In this document: one piece after another, positions 25,502 to 37,829 of the stretch | Layout of the letters: each line of letters starts with the position of its first letter | Numbering within the stretch: the first letter of the stretch is position 1 | Assembly (NCBI RefSeq): GCF_000189635.1 | Contig: NW_002476544.1 | Coordinates: 744,001 to 808,000, forward strand | From: Tetrahymena thermophila SB210 | Taxonomy: Eukaryota; Ciliophora; Oligohymenophorea; Hymenostomatida; Tetrahymenidae | Direction: 5' to 3' | Length of the DNA: 64,000 bases | Notes under the pieces: model-generated | Seen by the model: the letters and a program-made list of their open reading frames with translations, nothing else | What the model was told of the DNA's origin: nothing | Databases searched by the model: none | Translations under genes and position numbers: made by a program

Positions 25502-28500
25502 ATGGCTTCTATACCAACGGAATAGAGAGGAGAGGATTCTCCTTTCAATGGTATCAAAATTGAGATGGCTGATTTGAACACTAAAAACGATAGCAACAAC
25601 AAAATGATGAGCAGTTCAAAACATTTCAATAGATACTAGAGCAAAATGAAAACGTAAGCAGAAATATATTTTATTGCAGAAGATATTATTTGATATTAAG
25701 TGTCCTTTTAATAAATAAAATAGTTCGGTGATGTTCTCGAAGATAGAAAATGTAAATTTACAGATATTTTTTTTGTTTTAGAGCTGATTAGTTAATTAAG
25801 TAGAAAACTTGTTAGATTAAAATTATTATTGCTATCATAAATAGGAAAACATGTATGACATAGAGAACTACACAAAAAAATAAAAGCCAAACAAAGAAAA
25901 CTATATTGTATTTAAAAAGAAGCTTGATAGTTTGCATATGAGAAAAGTAATTTGATTATGTTTTATTTACTTATAGTTTCTATTGAGTTGGCCTGCTTAT
26001 CCTTACAGAAATAAAGGAGCAATATTAAATTATCAATCTATCATCCTTTTAATCTAAAAAAACTTTCCCCTTATAAAAAAATACTGCAAAAACCTTTAAA
26101 TTTTAGAATTAAGTGAAAGAATTCAATTAATTAATCATTTATTTTAGGTGAAAGAATAAATTTAAAGATTTGCTTTTTCAAAAATAATTAAACTTTTTGT
26201 AGACTTTGTTACTAATAATTCAGATAGATAGATAACTAACTAACTATTTAATTATCGAAGTCAATCTTTGTTATTTATTTTCTAAAAAAACAGTAAACAA
26301 AGTTGATAGAAATTTAAATAAAGTTGGATATTTAAATTATTCTACTTTGACTTTATTTTTATTTTTATTCATTTTCAATGATTCTGATAGAAATATAGAT
26401 GATTACTTTAAGTCTTAACAAATAAATAAACAAAGTAGCTAACTAACTTAATAAGTAAATAACAAATTAAGTATCTAAACTTAAAGCTTTAAGTCACGCT
26501 TAAAATTTATTATAGTTATTCTGCTAATTACTTTTGAAAAGGTTTTGTGAAACTTATGAAATTGTTTGCCATATTTTAGAAAGAGAGTTTTAGTATTTTT
26601 AAAATACTTTTATAAATAATAGTGATTGATAGATATATAGGCAGCTGTATTCGCTAATTTAATTGAAACTAATATCTTTTTACAATTCAAGTCATTAAAT
26701 AAATAAACAAATAAATAATATTTGATTTTTTAATTTAGGAAAATCCTAAGACAAAGTAGCTTGATCTTGAATATGAGTGCTGTTCAGATGTGATTTGCGG
26801 AACAGATATTCCTGGCCATTGTTGTTGCTCTACCTCTAAGAAAACTGCTGTGGACGAGAGAGGTGTCGGAATAACTCTCTACTTCAAAAGCTTAAAGCAT
26901 CTTATTTGGAACTATCTTTTCTTTGTGATTATATCTGCTCCTATCCTCTTTTTCTGCTTATATTGTAATAAATTAATTAACTCTTCCACTCAATAACTAT
27001 AAAATTCTATTTATATTTCTCTTTTAGTTACTAACAAATTTATTAATAAATTAATTACTTATGAAATTAAAGCATCTAAATAAAGCTCTGTTGAAATAAA
27101 TAGCTTCTAATCTTTCCTGCAAAGTTCCACAGTTGGAAATATCGGTCAAGGTAGTTAAAATTCTTCTTTAAAACATTTATTTATTCATTCTTTAATTAAA
27201 TGTATTTTTTTATTGATTCTGCTGTTGTATAAATTATCTTTGCTTATTATATTAAATCTCACTCACTCATTAACTCATTCATTCATTTATTATTTTTATT
27301 TCAATAAAAGATGCAAGGTAATGCTTTAAAGACGCGTTTTTCTTTAATACTACATCTGAGTATGTTATGTAATGTTCAACTGGCAATCTAGCTATGAGCT
27401 AGACATTTTCTTGGGGTTTATGTAAGCAAATTTATACTTTGATTCTTTTACTATCTCTTACAGTTCTAATTAATTAATATGTGGAAATTATTAAAAGACC
27501 AATTTTTCTGAATTTATTAAATAAAGCCTTAATTTTGAAAATATTAAAAATTTAACAAATTCCTTAACAAAAGAATTTCGAAAATATAAAATTAATTATT
27601 TCGCTTCCTTAGCTTAAAAAGGATAAAACTAATTTATATTTAATTATAGTTTAAAAGAGCAAAAGCTAGGTCGATTATGAGCAATAAGATTGTAATCTCG
27701 TAGATGATACTAAACTAGATAAGACATAAAATAAAGATATTAAGGACATTCCAATTGTTAAAAAATGTCAAGACTAAACTAGTTGCACATTTTAAAAATC
27801 TGATATTTTAGGATTATACAAGATAACTGATTTCACTGACAAGCAATTTTACATCAAAGCCTATTGTCAAGGTATATAATAATTTATTTATTTATTTTTT
27901 GATTAATTAAAATAAATTATTTTTAGTGTTAAATCATGTAAAAATTTTTAACTTTGTTATATCAGTATATTTATTTGCCAATTTTTACTTTTCTTGTAAG
28001 AAATAAGTTAAAGAGCTTAACAAATTTTTGATGATAATTAATAGTGATTATCAAAATAAATAAAGTGTATTTTTAAAAATATTAATTTTATTAACTTATC
28101 TTTTTATTTGATATTAATTAAAATGTTAATTAATTAGTTAGTTATTTAGTTAATTATAAAAGAATAAAATTTCAGAAAATTTAATAAAAATGATGGCCTA
28201 AAAATTAATTTTAATGCCACTAAAAATATAATTTTTTTAAAGATTTCTATAATTTTTATTTAAATTTAGATGATTTTTTATGAAAATAAATTATTTAACT
28301 AAAAAATATTAAAAAAAGGCACATACTTTGCTTTCCCATATTATAATTTTCCTAAGAAATATGTTGCCTACATTATTGCTGGTATTGATGCTTTTATAGT
28401 CCTTTGGTACTTCCTGATGGTTTATTTGTAAATCTTTTATATCTATTTATTTATTTGGTTTATTAAGCAAGTGATCAATACAAATTTTGAATAATAAATA

Positions 28501-31285
28501 GCCAAGGCAGCGCTGAAGAAAAGGCTATTAATAATATTTTGAAATAAAAGAGAACACCTTCTCATTTCACAATATAAATTACTAATCTACCAGCTAAGAT
28601 TAAGTCAGAAGCTGATCTAATGGCTGATTTGTAAGAACATATTTAATAAGTAAAGAAAATGCTAAAATTTACATATCAAGCTAAATGTTTTTTAAATTAA
28701 ATTTAACTTAGTCTGTACAAAAATTTGCAAAAAATGAGAGAAAAAACTTGTCTGTTAGGATCATAGATGTCAAAATTTCAGAATCATAACAAGAAATCAT
28801 TCAGTAAAGAAAGAAAGGAATTATTTACAAAGAAAATTAAAAGAGAATTTTTGAATTCTTGGAGAAATATGATAGAAATAGTGAACATATTTCTAACAGA
28901 AAAAAAGTCACTGTTTAAATGCTATAAGAGCTCATCGAAAGCTTTTAAGATTAAAGCCTCAAGAAAAAAGCAACTAAAGAGCTTAAAGCTATTGAGAATG
29001 CTTATGTAGAAATCGGCAAGGCTTTAGAAAAAATTAATAAAATTGAAAATAAATCTACAGTAAACAATTTATTAATTAATTAATTAAAATAATTAAACAA
29101 AATAAAATTCATATGTGATGAAATAATCATTTGATTTTATCACCAAAAATCTATCTATCTAACTAACTAACTAACTATCTTGCAGCTTTTAAGAACTTAA
29201 TTTTTTTTACAACTGATTAAAGCCAGCATTTTTAAAAACAAAAAGCATGAATTTCTTGATGCAACTTAAAATTAAGAGCTTGAATTTTTTTATTATTCAT
29301 TCATTAAACATATTATTTATTAAAATAATCATGAATTTTTTATGACCAAAAATTATGCAACTTTTAGTTAAGCACTTGATTTTATTTTACATCTGATTAA
29401 ACCCAGTATTTATTTGTTAAAAAAAATATGAATTTTTATTTTCTAATTAATTAAAAAAAATAATTTATTTAATAATAAATTGAATTAAAATATTTATTTT
29501 AATTAATTATTTAATTGAAGATTAAATATGCTTGGGTTACATTTGAGACTATTGAGATTAAAAATACTGCTATTGAATTATATCAAACTACCACTGTTGA
29601 GAGATGTTGTGCTTTTATTTGCGGTTGCTGTGATTGCTGTGTACCCAAAGAAAAGCTATTCCAAAAGAAGGTAATCAATGTTAAAGATGCTCCTAATCCA
29701 GATAGCATTTTATGGGAAAATAACGATTCATCTGCACTTCTTCTTAGAAAGCTAATCAGTGTTATCGTCACTATTGCAGTTGTTGTTGGATGTAAAATTA
29801 TTTTTTGCTAATAATAACTATAATGTAAATATTTTCATTAAAGCATATATCTTGATTGTTTGGATTAGAAATCGTAAATAAGATATTATGCAATAATATC
29901 CCAGTGTAGATTGTAGCAATCCAATTTTCAATAACATTCAATCTGATTAAGGAAAAAATCTTGTCGTATTAGAAGATAATTAATCTTCAGGAACTGTAAA
30001 AGTGGGATATATATACTGTTATTGCAAAACTTAAATTAACGAAATATTCTCTGGAAGTCTTGATTAACCTTACAAGAGTATTTGCAACAGTTGGCTTACT
30101 AGCTATACTCTTAGTTAATTCCTTCCTTATGCAGCTGTTTTGTGTATTGTTGTGATTAACGTTATTATTTAATTCCTTTTCTAGGCTCTCAGTTAGTTTG
30201 AAAAGCACAAATTGCTTGATGATTAACTAAAGTCTTTTATTATCAAAACATTCATTGCTTAATTCATCAACACTGGTTTAATCCTGCTGTTGACCAACAT
30301 CAATTTCGATATTACTACTACAGGAACTCTGTAATTTTTGTTTGGTGGTAATTACGATGACTTATCACCTGAATGGTTCAAGAATGTCGGAACTGTTATC
30401 ATTTTGACTCTACTTATCAACGTTGTATCTGCACCTATGGTTTCATGCTTTTTCGTTTTTCTTAGAGCTTTGTTCAAATGCTGTGATAGAGGATGCAGTC
30501 TCGATGATACTAAGACTAAAAAATCTACACTTAATGAATGGGTTGAATTCTACACAGGACCAGAATTCATGATATCCTTTAGATACTCTTAAATTTTAGG
30601 TAAATATTCATTTAAATAAAAGCATTAAATTAATTAATCAATAAAATAATAAATAAATAAATAAAAAATAGGTATTTGTTTTATTGGTATGCTTTACTCA
30701 GGAGGTATTCCCATCTTGTATTTCGTATCTTTCTTACACTTAACCGTCCTTTACTGGCTCGATAAAATATTCTGTAAATACTAATTAATTATTTTTAAAA
30801 TTATTATAAACTTTATTTAATATATTTAGTATTTAAGATTTGTAAGATTCCCCCTAACTTTGATCAATAAATGGCTACAATGGCTCGCACAATGCTTTAT
30901 TTAGTTCCTTTCCTACATACAATATTCTCTATTTACATTTATGGTAACACAGATATTTTCTTTGAGATTTAATATCTCAATGAGAGTTTCATAGATGTTT
31001 CTAGCTCTAATTAAATAGTAGAGCAGTTTATTGTTAGAGTGCTTTAACGTTAGCAAAATATTGCTCACGGTATCATATTAGCGATCTTATTGCTCATGTT
31101 TTTGCTTAGGACATTCTTATACAGACCTATTAAAGCTTGCTTGAATCTCTGTTTACATAAAACTGGTATGGAAAAGTACTTAGATAAGACTTAATAAACT
31201 CAAAACAGTCAGTCTTATTACAAATGTAATTTTCAAATTATAAAATCTTTTCCTTGAAATAAATTTAATCATTTTTTTAAATTCT

Positions 31286-31332
<47 letters not shown>

Positions 31333-31705
31333 GTTATGAGTGGTGTTCAGCTTAAGGATGACTACAATCTGATAGAATATTACTTAATGGATTAGGAAGA
31401 AAAAGAAGAGGATAAGTAATCTAAAAAGTTCCAAGAATAATCTAAGGAGAAGTAATAATCGATAGCAAAATACTATCCTGAATAGAAAGACAAACATAGT
31501 GATATTGTAGGAATCTTTTCATATGATATCAGAGTAAATTAAATTCAGTTTTAAATAATATTTTTAATAATTCATTTTGATATGAGAATTCTTAATTTAA
31601 AAATTTATAATAATAAAATAGCATAATCCACTTTATAGAAAGCTATATGCCTGGGACAAGAGAATGGTATCGCCAGATGTTTCTATGGTCAATTAAAATT
31701 AATGA
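25502..31705 (+). CDS. TMEM63/OSCA/CSC1-type channel protein, 15 exons
   Basis: Exons consistent in phase throughout: 25502-25653, 25724-25751, 25845-25946, 26739-27150, 27311-27421, 27650-27871, 28319-28427, 28502-28649, 28712-29059, 29521-29791, 29844-30599, 30672-30773, 30830-31225, 31334-31533, 31622-31705 (TGA 31703-31705); about 1146 residues. The first membrane segment is in exon 4. Exons 8-10 form the cytosolic domain: FTIQITNLP start, coiled region, KYAWVTFET strand, then APNPDSILWENN, the signature before the channel core in this family. Exons 10-13 carry the remaining membrane segments, including FIAQFINTGLILLL. The C-tail is acidic and cytosolic. OSCA/TMEM63 proteins are mechanically or osmotically gated cation channels; activity here is inferred from family. 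The exon 4 N-terminal cytosolic or lumenal segment is Cys-rich. The 52-nt intron at 29792-29843 and the 28-nt exon 2 are the least certain splices. Confidence 0.85.
31284..31333. repeat. TTTA microsatellite inside an intron
   Basis: About 12 TTTA units form most of the intron between the twelfth-to-last membrane part and the acidic C-tail exon of the channel gene, ending directly at the TTTAG acceptor. Confidence 0.9.
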
Positions 31706-33521
31706 ACATATATGAAATTAATCTGAAAGACTGGCTGAGATAGAAGCAATTAAATTATTATCACAAATATAAATTATATTTGAAATTTTGAAAAAAGCAA
31801 AAAAAATATACATAAAAAATAAATGATATAAATTTATTTAGCAATAATAGCTGCAAAAAAACTAAAAAATAATTAAATTATTCAAAATTCTATTTGCATT
31901 TAAATTTATTGTTAAATAAAAAAATGTACTTTTTTATTTTTATATTAGTAAAAAAGGATAAATTAAGATGATTTTTAAACCAATCTAATTTTTTTTAAAG
32001 TGTTTTAAAAGATTGTTTAAAATTTTATTAATTCAAAATAATTTATTTACTTTTCATATAAACAAAATTAGTCAAGTATTCATTTTAGGGATGTTAGTTA
32101 GTTAGTTAGTTAGTTAGTTAATTAATTAAAATCTGATTCATATTAAATGTCTTAAAATTAGAAGAATAAAAAAAAAAATATTTTTTAATCTATTCAAAGT
32201 AATTAATTTTAGTTAGATTGATGATTATGAAAGAGTTTATTACTTAAAACAAAAAAAATTAATTCTATTATAGAAATTTTATCTTTTCAAAAGTAAATAG
32301 TTGAATGAGTGAGTGTTTAAAAATAAATTACAACTTATTAATCAAAGCTTTATAATTAATATATTTTAATTAAAATTTTTTAATTCAAAATTTATTTAAT
32401 ACTTAATTTAATTAAGAAAATCTTTTAAGAATATCAAAGTGTTAATTAAAATCTATTAGAATAAGAATAAGTTTACAGCATTACCATCCAAAAATGAAAT
32501 GACTGATTTATTTTTTTTTTTACTCTTATTTTTTGAATAGGTTTTTAAAATAAAAAATTTGGTTTATTATTTATTTATTAAAAAAAAATGTAATATTTCT
32601 AATCAATGATTTTAAATAAATTATTTTAAAAACAAATAATTAATTTATTTTGTTGTTAAAAAATTTATATAAATTTTTGTTTAAAAGAATTAGTTTAAAA
32701 ATTCTCTGTAATCCTGCTTGAATCTTGAAATTAAAATCTATGATTTTTTAAAATTTCTCTCAATAAACAATTTCTTTTTAAAAATTAAACAGAAAATTTA
32801 ATCTTTTAAATTAGAATAAATGCATTATATTATATTGTAAGATGTTTATGGCAAGAAAGAATGAATTTGATATTAAAGATAAAGATAGTAAATTAATAAT
32901 AATTTAATTATAAAATTTGAAAAACGTATTTATTTTTAAAATCAACAAATTAAATAGATCAGTGTTAGTTACAAAAGTAATTCATATTATTATTCCTATT
33001 TAGGCATCAATGATCGATGCAAATTAATAAATAATGTGGTTAAGAATGAACAAAAATTACATAATTTAAATATTATCAACAATAGATTTGAAGTCATAAA
33101 AAGATTTAATTTAAATATTGTAGATAAAATCCTCTCACATACATACATTCATACTTATTTCTAATATTAGGATTATATAAATATTATTGTTTTTTAATAC
33201 TCAAGTTATTTATCAAAGCATCTAATTATTCTTTAAAATCATCAAAAATTTTGATAATTCTAAAAGATAACAAAAACTTAAAGTAATTACACTAGTTTGT
33301 TTTGCTAATATAAATAGATAGGCATCACAATACCATACAGTAAAGATTAAATTGCTTAAAAAGCATTCACTCTTAATTTTTGATTTAAAAATGCATTTTT
33401 ACTAAAAGAAGTTTAGTATTTCGCCATCCATTCATATATAATCTCATTTCTTTGTTTATTAAACTATATTTTGTTTTCCTATTTTAAATATTTAAAGTAA
33501 TATTGAGAAGGGAGAGGACCA
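31706..33521. other. intergenic
   Basis: Very A/T-rich DNA with a GTTA run at 32096-32121. No gene was recognised on either strand. Confidence 0.6.
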
Positions 33522-35665
33522 ATGATTGATCATTTAAACTTTTACGCAATCGAGGAGTTAAAGAATACAAAGTCAAAGCCTAGAGAAAGCCTACGAGTTA
33601 AGTTCATGTAAAACCATTTTAAAACTCTCAATATATTTCTTATGATATTTCATTTTTAGGTATCAAAAAGTAAATACATAAGGTGCAAAGTTGTTAGGTG
33701 ATTATATGGCAAAGAATTGCTAAAATCTTGATAAATTGCACATTGATTTGGGGTAAAAAAATATTTATGACGATTGAAATAGAAGTACGAAAATAATTTT
33801 TATTGTAAAATAACAAATTAGAAACAACTAGCTTGGCGTTCCATCTATGAAGCATGTCTTAAATGGTCTTAAACAATGCAAGAAACTCAAATATTTTTAC
33901 TTTAACACCAGGTATTTATTTATTAATACAAAATTTAAAAGCATGATTATCAATCAATCAATCAATTTGCTAATAAATTAATTAAATACTTAATTTATAA
34001 AAGTGAAAATAGACTTGGCTCATAAGGCCCTAAAGACCTTTCTCAGGTTTTGCAATTATTAAAAGAGCTGTGTGAAATAGAACTTTTCATGGAGTAATTA
34101 AAATAAATAATAAATTTTCATAAAATTAAAACTAATTTTCTTTTAAATGAATTGATTCTAAAAATAATTTAGGAGTAATCAAATCAGCGATGAAGGGATT
34201 TAAAATCTTTTTTAGGGATTAAAACACAACAGCAAAATTAAAAGACTTTCCATTCATCTAGGGTAATTTTCTTCATATTAAACATATATTTCATTAACCT
34301 TGTTAATTAATTAAGAAATAACTCAATTTATAATGGCGGAATTCCTGGATTTGTTGATTGTATCTCTAGCTTGAGATACCTTAGCATTGTCGAAATATTC
34401 CTTTCGTAATAAAATTAACTTGATTGTAAACAGATAATAAATAGTATTTTTTTAAAAAAGTCACAATTTCATCACTAACTCAGGCTTAAAAGAACTGTCC
34501 AAAATATTAGTTTATTCTTCAAGTATAAAAACCTTTATGCTTGAATTTAGGTATATCTTATTTACTTATTTCCTTGCTACATTTTATTAGCCTGATCAGA
34601 TCTATCTAATTCTTCACTTGCATAATTAATTTCTTTTATTGATTAATTAAAATTATTAGCAACAATGATATCGATTAAGTAGGTATTTAGTATTTATCTG
34701 ACGCCTTAAAAACGTGCTCTACTCTAAAAAAATTATATCTAAAATTATCGTAAAATTTATCTTTTCTAGAATATTTATAAGAATAAAAATAAATAAATAA
34801 ATAAATTTATCTTAAAAGATATAATAATATCGGTAGAGAAGGAATACAATATTTAGCCCAAGGAATATAATATTGCACTGATTTAACTCACTTGTCACTA
34901 TTTTTATAGTAAATATATTTATTTATTTATTAATATCTTAGTATAAAATTTATTTGCTTATGTTTTTATATAATTTAAATAAAGATCTAGCTTTATTGAC
35001 TATGAAGGTTCAACTTAGTTAATAACTGCAGTTAAGTCATGCAAATATCTTTCTTATTTCTTTGTTTTTGCATGGTAAATAATATTATTCTTTTTTTGAA
35101 TCGATATTGTCAAAAGAAAACGAATTTAATAATATAATTTATTTAATTTTTATCAAAATTGACAACACTATATAAAAGCCAATATAAAATAGCTTATTTA
35201 AAATTAATAAGTGCTATTGAAATAATTTATCTTTGAAATTATTATATTGAATCGAAATTGATATCATAATTGATTGCCTTATTTACTTTTGTTTATTGAG
35301 TTTATTGGATTTAACAAATTAATCTTTGATTGACTGAAATATCTATTTTCTTTGATAATATTTAGTTAAATTAATTGTAATAAGAATAATCAATAAAAAT
35401 AATTAATTTTTTATAACTAAACCGAAGTTTATTTTTGATAAGATAAATTAAGTGATAGATAAATAGTTTGTTTATTTGTTTGTTTGTTTTTAAAATATTT
35501 ACCAAAATTTAATTTTCTTTTTTAAATTTGTAAAAAACTTATTTTAAATAATAATAACAAAAATAAACTAAAAGGATGTGCGATTTTGTGAGCTGGCAAT
35601 AAGAAAAATTATTAAAATCCCTAAAGAAATAGAAAAGATTAGTTGAGTGCTAATTTTAGATTTGA
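33522..35665 (+). CDS. leucine-rich-repeat protein, one repeat per 90-nt exon
   Basis: Eleven exons: 33522-33607, 33660-33752, 33822-33911, 34004-34093, 34173-34262, 34316-34405, 34461-34550, 34660-34749, 34819-34908, 34985-35074, 35575-35665 (TGA 35663-35665). Eight consecutive exons are exactly 90 nt, and all introns are phase 2. The protein has 329 residues. Repeats follow the ribonuclease-inhibitor-like pattern, for example SNQISDEGIQNLFQGLKH and a following SKIKRLSIHL. The last exon ends in a basic helix (LLKSLKKQKRLVECQFQI). The whole protein is LRR, with no extra domain and no signal peptide, so a cytosolic protein-binding role is likely. The 500-nt last intron may hide an extra exon. 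Confidence 0.85.
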
Positions 35666-35938
35666 GAAAATAACTAAAAAAATGTAATTACTTAGAAATT
35701 TAAAAATAATTAATTCTGATTTGAAGACTTTGAACTTTAATAAAATCAAAAACTTATTTATAATAACTTAACTAAATAACTAACTAACTAAATATATAAT
35801 GAATATAAATAATTAAATAATTATAATAACCATAGAATTTTATTCAAATATTACTTTATATTTATATATATATCTACTTGACTATTATATTAATAAATTC
35901 AATTTTATTTCCATTCTTAAATAAAAAATAAAAAATCT

Positions 35939-36017
35939 GATGAAGGCGAGATTCGAACTCGCGCCCTTTCGGAATAGAGCCTTAATCTACCGCCTTAGAC
36001 CGCTCGGCCACTTCATC
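35939..36017 (-). tRNA. tRNA-Leu (AAG), copy 1
   Basis: A 79-nt class II tRNA. The acceptor GATGAAG pairs with CTTCATC, the anticodon stem GTAGA/TCTAT encloses loop TTAAGGC (anticodon AAG), the variable arm includes CCGAAAGG, and the T arm has GTTCGAATC. AGATTTTT follows the 3' end as a Pol III terminator. This is the first of seven identical copies. Confidence 0.95.
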
Positions 36018-36350
36018 TTCAGTGAAATATACTTATTTATCCTTTCCCTTCTTTCTTTTTTTTCTAAATATTTATAAAAAGTATTTAAGTCGTTGTTAAA
36101 CTAACTAACTAATTAAATAAATAATTATATAAGATAAAACCTAATTTTGATTTATTTTTTGGTTTATATAATCTATGTATGAAAAGCAATAAATAAATTA
36201 ATAAATGAAACGTTTTTACTTAATTGTAAAAATGAAATATCTTCCTTTAAATTGCTTAAATTTAAATTATTTGTCTCTCTTAAAGTCAGTAAAAATTCAT
36301 TATTTATTTATTTTTCACTCCAATCAAATAAGTAAATAAATAAAAAATCT

Positions 36351-36429
36351 GATGAAGGCGAGATTCGAACTCGCGCCCTTTCGGAATAGAGCCTTAATCT
36401 ACCGCCTTAGACCGCTCGGCCACTTCATC
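36351..36429 (-). tRNA. tRNA-Leu (AAG), copy 2
   Basis: Identical over 79 nt to the copy at 35939. Its upstream flank on the minus strand differs from that of copy 1 but resembles that of the next copies (TTTGCAAAAATGTTCATTG downstream in plus orientation). It ends with an AGATTTTTT terminator. Confidence 0.95.
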
Positions 36430-36533
36430 TTAGCTGAAAGATTTGCAAAAATGTTCATTGTTTTTAAAAACATTTTAAAATTTGAATGTAAATTATAATT
36501 ATTTAAATTTATATTTTAAAAGAAAAAAAATCT

Positions 36534-36612
36534 GATGAAGGCGAGATTCGAACTCGCGCCCTTTCGGAATAGAGCCTTAATCTACCGCCTTAGACCGCTC
36601 GGCCACTTCATC
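36534..36612 (-). tRNA. tRNA-Leu (AAG), copy 3
   Basis: Identical to the other intact copies. It is 183 nt from copy 2 and shares an almost identical plus-strand right flank with it, so this pair arose by a recent duplication of gene plus spacer. Confidence 0.95.
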
Positions 36613-36700
36613 TTAGCTGAAAGATTTGCAAAAATGTTCATTGTTTTTAAAAACATTTTAAAATTTGAATGTAAATTGTAATTATTTAAAATAAAAAAAA

Positions 36701-36732
36701 TCTACCGCCTTAGACCGCTCGGCCACTTCATC
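36701..36732 (-). pseudogene. tRNA-Leu (AAG) 5'-half remnant
   Basis: The first 32 nt of the tRNA (acceptor 5' strand, D arm and start of the anticodon stem) are perfect, then the sequence breaks off into spacer. No anticodon, variable or T arm remains, so the internal B box and terminator context are lost. The flank is the same as for copies 2 and 3. Confidence 0.9.
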
Positions 36733-36836
36733 TTAGTTGAAAGATTTGCAAAAATGTTGATTGTTTCTAAATACATTTAAAAATTTGAATGTAAATTATA
36801 ATTATTTAAATTTATATTTTAAAAGAAAAAAAATCT

Positions 36837-36915
36837 GATGAAGGCGAGATTCGAACTCGCGCCCTTTCGGAATAGAGCCTTAATCTACCGCCTTAGACCG
36901 CTCGGCCACTTCATC
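36837..36915 (-). tRNA. tRNA-Leu (AAG), copy 4
   Basis: Identical 79-nt gene with terminator. Its left spacer matches that of copy 3; its right flank is unique. Confidence 0.95.
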
Positions 36916-37055
36916 TTAATTGAAATTTTGAGATAATATTTTTATGTTCTTTTAATTATTATTTATTATTTAGATGAGAATTTGATAATTAATTAAAGTG
37001 TCTTTTAAATTCAAAATGACATAAATAGTTCGTTATTAGTAAAAAGTAAAAATCT

Positions 37056-37134
37056 GATGAAGGCGAGATTCGAACTCGCGCCCTTTCGGAATAGAGCCTT
37101 AATCTACCGCCTTAGACCGCTCGGCCACTTCATC
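37056..37134 (-). tRNA. tRNA-Leu (AAG), copy 5
   Basis: Identical 79-nt gene. The right flank (TTAGTTGATAAGCTTGA) is shared with the two degenerate remnants that follow. Confidence 0.95.
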
Positions 37135-37263
37135 TTAGTTGATAAGCTTGAATTCTAGTTCACTCATTTGAGAAAAAAGTAATAATAAATTTCTAAATAT
37201 TTTAAGATTTATATAAAATTTTGATTTATTTTGTATAACTTACAATAAAAAATTTAAAAAATC

Positions 37264-37293
37264 AGATGAATTAGACTGCTTAGCCATTCCCTC
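37264..37293 (-). pseudogene. degenerate tRNA-Leu remnant A
   Basis: Plus-strand GATGAATTAGACTGCTTAGCCATTCC-like sequence joins the acceptor end directly to the D-arm end, so the T arm, variable arm and anticodon arm are deleted, with added point changes. It is flanked by the copy-5 type spacer. Confidence 0.75.
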
Positions 37294-37400
37294 TTAGTTG
37301 ATAAGCTTGATTTATAGTTCTTTCTTCTGAGAAAATAGTTGTTATAAATTTTAAGATTTAGATATTAATTGCTTTATATAACTTATAATTAAAAAAATCT

Positions 37401-37430
37401 GATGAGTTAGACTGCTCTACGACTTCTTCT
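37401..37430 (-). pseudogene. degenerate tRNA-Leu remnant B
   Basis: Same internal deletion junction as remnant A (GATGA followed by GTTAGACTGCT), with different point changes. The shared junction means both descend from one deleted gene that was later duplicated with its spacer. Confidence 0.75.
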
Positions 37431-37567
37431 TAGTTGATAATTTTGAAAAATAGTTCATTCTTTTGAGAAAAAAGTAATAATAAATTTCTAAATATTTTAG
37501 GATTTTTATGGAAGTATTTGATTAGCTGTTTTGTATAACTAACTAGTAATAAAAAATAAAAAAATCT

Positions 37568-37646
37568 GATGAAGGCGAGATTCGAACTCGCGCCCTTTCG
37601 GAATAGAGCCTTAATCTACCGCCTTAGACCGCTCGGCCACTTCATC
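37568..37646 (-). tRNA. tRNA-Leu (AAG), copy 6
   Basis: Identical 79-nt gene with terminator. Its right flank is again the TTTGCAAAAATGTTCATTG type seen next to copies 2 and 3. Confidence 0.95.
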
Positions 37647-37750
37647 TTAGTTGAAAGGTTTGCAAAAATGTTCATTGTTTTTGAAAACATTTTAAAATTT
37701 GAATGTAAATTGTAATTGTTTAAATTTTTATTTTAAAATAAAAAAAATCT

Positions 37751-37829
37751 GATGAAGGCGAGATTCGAACTCGCGCCCTTTCGGAATAGAGCCTTAATCT
37801 ACCGCCTTAGACCGCTCGGCCACTTCATC
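37751..37829 (-). tRNA. tRNA-Leu (AAG), copy 7
   Basis: Last intact copy, 183 nt from copy 6, the same spacing as copies 2-3. The right flank is unique. Confidence 0.95.

Noticed and set aside
28767-29009. ORF beginning MSKFQNHNKK
   Set aside because: It is an out-of-frame shadow of the eighth from first conserved exon (28712-29059) of the channel gene, whose true frame joins neighbours in phase.
29583-30208. Minus-strand ORFs over the channel gene
   Set aside because: They are antisense to exons with strong TMEM63/OSCA motifs on the plus strand.
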